Source: Novosphingobium sp. EMRT-2 (GTDB lineage: Bacteria; Pseudomonadota; Alphaproteobacteria; Sphingomonadales; Sphingomonadaceae). From it: a DNA stretch of 64,000 nt. This document shows, in pieces, positions 16,863 through 25,200 of this stretch. The notes below the pieces were generated by a model, which was not told where the DNA came from, did not search any database, and worked only from the letters and a program-made list of their open reading frames with translations. A program made the position numbers and the translations under genes. Location of the stretch: the NCBI RefSeq assembly GCF_005145025.1, contig NZ_CP039695.1, positions 3,395,501 to 3,459,500 of the forward strand, written 5' to 3'. The first letter of the stretch is position 1, and the number at the start of each line of letters is the position of its first letter.

Positions 16863-18956
16863 ATGCTACGTCAGTACGAACTTGTCGAACGGGTCCTTGC
16901 TTATGATCCGGACGCGGATGAGGCGATCCTCAACCGCGCCTATGTCTATACCGTGCAGAAGCACGGCACCCAGAAGCGCGCGTCGGGCGATCCCTATTTC
17001 TCGCACCCGGTGGAAGTCGCCGGCCTGATGACCGAGCTGAAGCTCGATCAGGCGACGGTGGTGACGGCGCTGCTCCACGATACGGTGGAGGATACGCTGG
17101 CCACCGTGGACGAGATCGAGCGGCTGTTCGGCGGCGATGTGGCGCGGCTGGTCGATGGCGTGACCAAGCTCTCGAAAATCGAGACGATGAGCGACAACGA
17201 GCGCGCCGCCGAGAATCTGCGCAAGTTCCTGCTGGCGATGAGCGAGGACTTGCGCGTCCTGCTCGTCAAGCTGGCGGATCGCCTGCACAACATGCGCACG
17301 CTCCACTTCATCAAGAGCGAGGAAAAGCGTCGCCGCATCGCGCGCGAGACGATGGATATCTATGCCCCGCTGGCCGAGCGCGTGGGCATGTACGAATACA
17401 TGCGCGAGATGCAGTTGCTGGCCTTCGAGCAGCTCGAACCCGAAGCCTATGCCACGATCAGCGGACGCCTTGCCGCGATCCGCAGCGAGGAAAACGGCCA
17501 GGTCGGGGCGATCGCGCTGGAGATCAAGCAGGCGCTGGCCGAAGCGGGTCTCAGGGTGGAAGTCTCGGGCCGCGAGAAGCACCCCTATTCGATCTGGAAG
17601 AAGATGGCCGAGCGCCATGTCAGCTTCGAGCAGATCACCGACATCATGGCCTTCCGCGTGCTGACGGAGAACGAGGACGATTGCTACAAGGCGCTGGGCA
17701 TCCTGCACCGCACCTGGCAGATGATCCCCGGCCGCTTCAAGGACTACATCTCCACGCCGAAGATGAACGGCTACAAGAGCCTGCACACCTCGCTGATCTA
17801 CAACAACGCCATGCGCGTGGAAGTGCAGATCAAGACGCGGGAGATGCACGAGACCAACGAGTTCGGTCTGGCCGCGCACTGGTCGTACAAGCAGGGCGGA
17901 GTCACGCCCGACGGGCAGGTGGGCTGGCTGCGCGATCTGCTGGAAATCCTCGAAGCCAGCAACGATCCCGAGGAGCTGCTCGAAAACACCAAGATGGCGA
18001 TCTATCAGGATCGCATCTTCGCCTTCACGCCCAAGGGGGCGCTGTTCCAGCTGCCCAAGGGCGCGACGCCGATCGACTTCGCCTTTGCCGTTCACACCAA
18101 TCTGGGCGCGCAGGCAGTAGGGGCGAAGATCAACGGGCGGCATGTGCCGCTGCGCACGCCGCTCAACAACGGCGATGTGGTGGAGATCATCAAGAGCCGG
18201 ACCTCGGAGCCGCAGCTTTCGTGGCTGGCCTTCGCCGTCACGGGCAAGGCGCGGGCCTCGATCCGCCGTTTCGTGCGCCAGAAGGAACGCGCCGAAGTCG
18301 CCGCCATCGGGCGCAAGCTCTACGAGGAGATCGTCGAGCGCCTGCCCGGCACCGTGGGCAAGAAGGCGCTGGCCGATGCAATCAAGCGGCTGAAGATGGC
18401 GGGCGAGGAAGACCTGATGTTCGCCGTCGGTTCGGCCAAGGTCGATGACCGGCAGGTGATGGAAGCCTTGATGCCGGGCAGCGCGGCGAACCTGCCCGAT
18501 CCCGATCACTGGCCCAAGCAGAAGCGCGCGATCGCTGTGCGCGGGCTGACGCCGGGCATGGCGTTCCAGCTGGCCGCGTGCTGCCATCCGGTGCCTGGCG
18601 ACCGCATCGTCGGGTTGCGGCGGCCGGGCAAGGGCGTGGAAGTCCACGCGATCGACTGCCTCAACCTTGCCAACGGGATCGATGCCGACTGGATCGACCT
18701 TTCGTGGGATGCGCGGACCGACGGCGCGATCGGCCGCCTGCGTGCCGAACTTTACAATCGCCCCGGCACGCTGGCGGAGATGGCGGGCATCTTCGCCAAG
18801 AACCACGCCAACGTGGTCAATCTGGAAATGACCCAGCGCGAAAACCCGTTCCATACCTACGAGGTGGACCTGGAAGTGCGCGATCTGGCGCACCTGACGC
18901 GCATCATCAGCGCCCTGCGCGCCAGTGACGCGGTGGCGCAAGCCGAACGCATCTGA
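16863..18956 (+). CDS. rsh: Bifunctional (p)ppGpp synthetase/hydrolase (RelA/SpoT homolog)
   Basis: This 697-residue stringent-response enzyme makes and degrades (p)ppGpp. The HD hydrolase domain (about 20-180) has FSHPVEVAG and the catalytic LLHDTVEDT. The synthetase domain (about 230-345) has the RFKD motif typical of dual-function Rel/Spo proteins (not ExDD of RelA), GYKSLHTS and VQIKTREMHE. TGS (about 390-450), a zinc-finger-like region with ACCHPVPGD, and a C-terminal ACT domain follow. It starts 76 bases after the acetyltransferase. It appears to be the only long Rsh here, as usual in alphaproteobacteria. Confidence 0.95.
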   Translation: MLRQYELVERVLAYDPDADEAILNRAYVYTVQKHGTQKRASGDPYFSHPVEVAGLMTELKLDQATVVTALLHDTVEDTLATVDEIERLFGGDVARLVDGVTKLSKIETMSDNERAAENLRKFLLAMSEDLRVLLVKLADRLHNMRTLHFIKSEEKRRRIARETMDIYAPLAERVGMYEYMREMQLLAFEQLEPEAYATISGRLAAIRSEENGQVGAIALEIKQALAEAGLRVEVSGREKHPYSIWKKMAERHVSFEQITDIMAFRVLTENEDDCYKALGILHRTWQMIPGRFKDYISTPKMNGYKSLHTSLIYNNAMRVEVQIKTREMHETNEFGLAAHWSYKQGGVTPDGQVGWLRDLLEILEASNDPEELLENTKMAIYQDRIFAFTPKGALFQLPKGATPIDFAFAVHTNLGAQAVGAKINGRHVPLRTPLNNGDVVEIIKSRTSEPQLSWLAFAVTGKARASIRRFVRQKERAEVAAIGRKLYEEIVERLPGTVGKKALADAIKRLKMAGEEDLMFAVGSAKVDDRQVMEALMPGSAANLPDPDHWPKQKRAIAVRGLTPGMAFQLAACCHPVPGDRIVGLRRPGKGVEVHAIDCLNLANGIDADWIDLSWDARTDGAIGRLRAELYNRPGTLAEMAGIFAKNHANVVNLEMTQRENPFHTYEVDLEVRDLAHLTRIISALRASDAVAQAERI

Positions 18957-19103
18957 TCCTGCGGCCCCGGGGCTGCGTTACCGTCTGATCTCGCGGTCCG
19001 GACCGGCTGATGCCCGTGGAACAGGTTTTCCAGTGTCCGGAACGGACTATATTTATGTTGCGGGATTTTTCGTTTGTTTTCTGGAATTTGACCTGCGCGT
19101 AAA

Positions 19104-19129
19104 AAATATCCAACTTAAAGTGGATATTT
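19104..19129. repeat. Palindrome with 9-base perfect arms
   Basis: AAATATCCA at 19104-19112 pairs with TGGATATTT at 19121-19129 around an 8-base centre (ACTTAAAG) that is itself nearly symmetric. It may be a repressor or activator site, or a weak terminator for rsh. It lies about 107 bases before the ATG of the giant gene. Confidence 0.6.
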
Positions 19130-19165
19130 AATACGTTTTACAAACAGGTCAATAATTACCACGAA

Positions 19166-19180
19166 TTAACCATTATTTAC
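19166..19180. promoter_or_regulatory. CtrA-like binding box
   Basis: TTAACCATTATTTAC fits TTAA-N7-TTAA, the CtrA consensus of alphaproteobacteria, with one base changed in the second half-site; the first half reads TTAACCAT. It is 56 bases before the start codon, where an activator of the surface operon could sit. CtrA control is inference. Confidence 0.4.
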
Positions 19181-19235
19181 TTATCCGAACCACGTCTGTC
19201 GCGAAAAAATTTGCGCGGCGAAGGGTCGGATTATT

Positions 19236-22200
19236 ATGAAATATCTAAAGTCAATCGCGGTTATACGCGTAATTGTCGGGCTGTATGTCTTCCTGCTTGG
19301 CGGGATGGCTTATGCCGCGGACTTGCAGATATCGCAGTATTCGGCCGATCCCGATCCAATAGGTGCAAGCGCGCAGGCGACTTTTACAGTCACCGTCGCG
19401 AACAACAGCGTTTCCGCGGTCAGCAACGCGGTGGTCACGATCGGCGTGCCGGGGCGCTTCAGCGTTAGCGGTGCGCCGGGCAGCATCCCGTCGTATTGCA
19501 CGTTGTCCGGCGCGCCGGGCAGCCAGACGCTGACCTGCACGCTGGCGACCCTGCCCGGCGGCGGCGTGGCCAACGCCCGGACCTTCAGCTTCACCGCGAC
19601 CGCGCAGACGCCGGGAGCCAGCAGTTCGACCGCGACGATCGCGGCGGCTGGCAACACCGATTCCAATCCGGGCAACGACAGCCTGACGATCACCCCCACG
19701 GTGCGGGCCGGTGCGGACATCGCGCTGGTGAAGGCTGGTTCGGCCTCCAGCGTGCCGGCGGGCGACATCCTGAGCTACACCCTGACTGCCACCAACAACG
19801 GTCCGAACACGACGGCGGCGATCAGGGTGGTCGACAACCTTCCCGCCGCCAGCGATTTCCAGTTCCAGTCCGCCACGGGTTCGGGATGGACCTGCAATCT
19901 TTCCGGCACGACGCTGACCTGCGACTACAGCGGCAGCGCGCCGGCGGTTGGCGGCAGCTTCCCGGTCATCACGATCAGCGGCAAGATCACCAAGAACACC
20001 GCCGGCACGATCAGCAACATCGCGGCGGTAAGCATCACCGATCCGCTGGTGCTCGATCCGGCGACGGGTAACAACATTTCGAACACCGTCGTGACCAATG
20101 TCGAGGCGGGCGCCGACCTGCAGGCGATCAAGTCGATGACCTCGACGATCACCGTGGGGCAGAGCGGCAGCATCGTGCTATCGATCCGCAACACCGGACC
20201 GCAGACAACGCCGGCGGGCACCAAGATCGCCGACACGATCGATGGTTCGCTGGCGATCGGAACGTTGCCGTCCGGGTGCGCGCGATCGGGCCAGACGGTG
20301 ACCTGCACGGCGGCGTCGATCGCGGCCACGGGGCAGGTGGATTTCGTCATTCCGGTAACCGGCGCGTCGGCGACGTCAGGAGTCCTGACCAACACCGCGC
20401 ATGTCACCCCGCCCAGCGGATTCACCGATCCGGATACGAGCAACAACGATGCGTCCGCGCCGTTCCAGGTGGTGCTGCCGAACGCGGACCTCGAACTCTA
20501 TTCCAAGTCCAAAAGCCCCAGCCCGGTCGCGCCGGGCGCGGACATCACCAGCACTATCATCGTGCGCAATCTGGGGCCGTCGGTCGCAAGCTGGACTCCG
20601 TCCACGCCGATCCGCGTGACCGATACGCTGAGCGCCGACGAGACCTACGTCAGCGTTTCGGGTAACTGGTCCTGTTCGGTCTCGGGCGTGGTGGTCACGT
20701 GCCAGACGACGGATTCCGGCACGCTTCAGGTTGGCGATCTGCTGTATCTGACGCTCGTGACGAAAGCCGGGTCGGGCGTCGATACCGACGTGGTCAACAC
20801 CGCCTGTACCGACCGCACGGCCGGTTCGGCCCACACGCCGTCGTCGCCCTCCAGCCCCACCGGCAACGATTGCCGGTCGGCGGGCGTGCGCTCCACCACC
20901 AAGGCGGCGGACATTTCCATCGCCAAGGACATGAGCCTGTCCCCCAGCGGCGGGTGGACGCACAACCTGACGGTCGCGAACACCGACAACAGCTATTACA
21001 TACGCCTGCGCGTATCGAACGCCGCCGGCGGCGACCTGGCGCGCACGGTGTACGTGACCGACGCCATTCCCGACTTCATCACCAGCGGCAGCTATGTAAC
21101 CGCCGTCAACCAGAACAGCATCAGTTCGGGTAGCATGAGCTACAACCAGTGGAACGGGCTGGTGAGCTGGTCGCTGTCCAACCTGGCGGCGGGCGCCACC
21201 GAAACACTGGTGATCCGCGTGGACCGGCCGTTCGAAAGCGGTTCCTACACCAACTTCGCCTCGGTGTTTTCGCCCGACACGACCGAAACCAACAACGCCA
21301 ACAACAGCGATTCCGCAAACTTCAGCGTGGGCGCGGTGGCCGACATGACGGTCAATTCGAAGTCGGTAACGCCCGATCCGGTGCGCGTGGGCGTGCCTGC
21401 GACCTACATCATCAGCGTGCGCAACGATGGCGCCAACCCGGCGGACAACGTGCAGGTGGTCGACGTGATCGATCCGGCGCGGTTCCAGATCACTGGCACG
21501 CCGACCACGACCAAGCCGGGCGCAAGCTGCTCGGTCGTGCCGTCCACGGGCACCGTGACCTGCGCCATGGGCCAGTTCGCGCGCACCGAAGTGCGGCAGA
21601 TCAGCATCGGCGTGCTGCCGAAGTATCCGTTCGGTTCCGAAACGGTGGCCACGCTGCCAGTCACGCAGGCGAACAAGGCCACCGTCACGACCTCGACGCT
21701 CGACGCCAACGGCGGCAGCGACCCCAACGCCGGCAACAACGCCTTCACGCTGAACCACACCGTGAACGGCCCGTCTTTCGATCTCGCCGTGACCAAGACC
21801 GAAAGCGATCCGGTGAACGACGATCCGGTGCGGTTCGACGAGACGCTGAACTACGACATCCGCGTTTCCAACTACGGCCCCTCGCGCGCGACCAACGTGA
21901 TCGTGACCGACATTCCCTCGCCGCCGGCCGGGCTGACGACCACGCTCCAGTCCGTGACGGTGAACCCGGTTGCGGCCAACGGCGGCCTGTCGCTCCAGGC
22001 GGCACCGAACGCGGGCTGTGTGCCGTCGGGGGCAACCTATGTTTGCCGCATCGACGCCTCGAACACCGATGCCAACTACCTCGATCCTTCGCGCCAGGTG
22101 GTGTTCCGGCTGGTCTTCGCCATCGGCGGCACGCCGCCTTCGGCGCCCGTTACCTATAGCAACGCGGCGGAAGTGACCTCGGCCGAACAGCCGGTGTGGA

Positions 22201-25200
22201 ATGGCGCTGGCGCGGATGCGCAGACGGTCAACAACCGCGCGGTCCAGACGACCACGATCCGGCCGTCCACCGATCTCCAGATCGTGAGCAAGACGCGCTC
22301 CGGAGCGCTGATGCGCAACGTCAACGAACCGGTCGAATTCACCATTCGGTTCCGCAACAACGGACCTTCCACCGCCACGCGGGTGCGCGTGACCGACGTG
22401 CTGCCGGCGGGCTTCGTCTATGCCGCATCCCCCGCCCCTTCGACCGCCATTCCCGGCGGCAGCGGCGCCAGCGTTTCGGGCCTGAACTGCTCGGGCACAA
22501 CCACGATCACCTGCGACATCGACGGCAGCTTCCCCGTGGGCGCCGCGCATGCGGTGGACCTGAAAGTCCGCGCCAAGGCGCAAGGCCCTTACAGCGGCGC
22601 GCTTTCGCCCATGGACGCGACCGACACCGCGACGATCACGCCCGGCCTTGACGGCAGCGGCGATCCGCTGAGCGAGGACGCCGACAACACCAACAACAGC
22701 CAGTCGGCCGTCGTCCAGATCAAGCCTTCGTCGATCGCGGGCACGGTCTATGCCGACAACAACGACAACAACGTGTTCAACGGTGGTGAAGGCATCGCCG
22801 GCGTTACCCTCTCGCTGACCGGCACCGACATCTATGGCAACGCGGTTGCGGCCACGGCCATCACCAATGCGTCGGGAGCGTTCGCGTTCGACGTGCTGCC
22901 GCCTTCGGACGCGGCGGGCTACACGATCGTCGAGACGCAGCCGGCAAACTTCTACGATCTCAACGAAACCGCGGGCAGCGCTGGCGGCACCGTCAACAAC
23001 GCGGTCCGTGGCAACACCCCGGCGGAGAACACCATCGGCGGCATCGTGCTGGCGGCTCAGACGGCGGCGACCGGCTATCTGTTCCAGGATCATGCCAATG
23101 CGGTGATCGTCGCAACCAACGACGACCCGCCCGCCGTCAACGGCGCAACCGGGCAGACGAACATCGTCAACGCCTTCGCCAACGATACCTTCAACAATGC
23201 CGCGATCGATCCGGCGAAGATTGTCGCCACGATCGTTACCCCGGCGACGAATGCTGGCGTCACCATGGATACCGCCACCGGCCTCGTCAGCGTGGCTCCG
23301 GGTACGCCGGCGGGCACCTACACCATCGACTATTGCATCTGCGACAAGGCCGATGCGGCGACCTGCGCCTCAGCGCGCGTCACCGTGGTCGTCACCGCGC
23401 CGCCGATCGTCGCCACCAACGACACGATCAGCGGGATCAACGGCGCGACCGGTGCGACCGACGTCCTGTCCGCCCTGACCGGGGATACGGTCAACGGCGC
23501 GGCCGCGACCACTGGCGCGGTGACCATTTCGGTCGCTGCCGGATCGACCGTGCCTTCGGTGCTGACGTTCGATCCCGCCACAGGCAAGGTTTCTGTCCAT
23601 GCCGATACGCCAGCCGGTACCTACAGCTTCAACTACCAGATCTGCGAAGCGCTCAACCCGGCCAACTGCGCCATCGCCACCGAGACCGTCTCGGTCGTGG
23701 CCGGCTCGATCGCGGCAGTCAACGACAGCGCTGCCGGCATCAACGGTGCGGCGGGCGCGGCCAATGTGCTCAACGTGCTGACCGGCGATACGCGCAATGG
23801 CGCGGCGGCGACCACGGGGACCGTCACCATCGCGGTGGCGCCAGGGTCTGCCGTGCCGTCCGAACTGACCTTCGACACCGCGACGGGTGCGGTGTCGGTC
23901 AAGCCGGGCACGCCGGCGGGCACCTATCTGTTCAACTATCGCATCTGCGAAACGATCAACCCCACCAACTGCGCCACGGCCGAAGCGCGCGTGACGGTGG
24001 TGGCCGGTGTGATCGCGGCCGCGAACGACACGGTTGGCGGCGTCAACGGAACGCTGGGCGGCAGCAACGTGCTCAACGTTCTGGCGGGCGACACGCTCAA
24101 CGGCGCGCCGGCCACGACCTCGACGGTGGCGATCACGCTTGCGCCGGGCGCCACGGTCCCGTCTGGCCTCGCGTTCGATCCGGCGACGGGCAACGTGTCG
24201 GTCGCGCCGAACACCCCGGCGGGCACCTATCACTTCGACTACCGGATTTGCGAGAAGCTGAATCCGACCAACTGCTCCATCGCGACCGCGACGGTTACTG
24301 TCGTCGCCGCGCCGATCACGGCGGACGACGATGCTTCCTCGCCCGTCACGGGGGCGACTGGCGCGGCCGACGTGGTCGACGCGCTGGAAGGCGACGCGCT
24401 CAACAACGCGCAGGCCAAGCTGGCCGACGTGACGATGACGGTCGTCACCCCCGCGACGGCGGTGGGCGGCAATCCGGTACCCGTGCTCGATACGGCGACC
24501 GGCAAGGCCAGCGTGCCGGCGGGAACGCCGTCCGGCACCTACACCATCGATTACCGGATCTGCGAAAAGCTGAACCCGGCCAACTGCGCCACCGCCAGGA
24601 TCACCGTGCCGGTAACGGCGGCGGCGATCACCGCGGGCAATGACAGCGCGACCGGCATTAACGGCGCGGCGGGCGCGGCGGGCGTGCTCAACGTGCTGTC
24701 GGACGACCGGCTGAACGGGGTGGCGGTGACCACGGGGACGGTATCCATCGCCGTCGCCGCCGGATCGTCGGTGCCACCAGTGCTCACCTTCGACCCCGCC
24801 ACCGGCGCGGTCTCGGTCAAGCCAGGGACGCCGGCCGGCCCCTATCACTTCGACTACACGATCTGCGAAAAGCTGAACCCCACGAATTGCGCAACGGCCA
24901 CGGCCAGCGTGACCGTGGTGGCCGCGCCGATCGTCGCCACCCCTGACAGCGCGACCGGGATCAACGGTGCCTCGGGCGGCACGGGTGTGCTCAACGTGCT
25001 GGGTGGCGATACGCTGAATGGCGTGGCGGCCACCACGGGAACGGTGACGATCGCGGTGGCTTCGGGTTCCTCGGTGCCTGCGGCGCTGACCTTCGACCCC
25101 GCCACCGGCGCGGTCTCGGTCAAGCCGGGCACGCCGGCGGGCACTTACAGCTTTGACTACACGATCTGCGAAAAGCTGAACCCCACGAATTGCGCGACGG

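Larger units (their letters stand above)
18957..19235. promoter_or_regulatory. AT-rich upstream region of the giant surface protein operon
   Basis: This 279-base gap follows rsh and precedes the 2881-residue gene. Bases 19081-19180 contain 31 G/C out of 100, far below the surrounding genes. It holds a palindrome (19104-19129) and a CtrA-like box (19166-19180), and an A-rich stretch near 19204 before the ATG. No ribosome site better than GAAGGG at 19220-19225 is visible. It is the best place for regulated transcription of the surface operon. Confidence 0.6.

Noticed and set aside
18962..18980. GC-rich near-palindrome right after rsh as a terminator.
   Set aside because: The stem TGCGGCCCC/GGGGCTGCG has a mismatch, no loop and no T-run.
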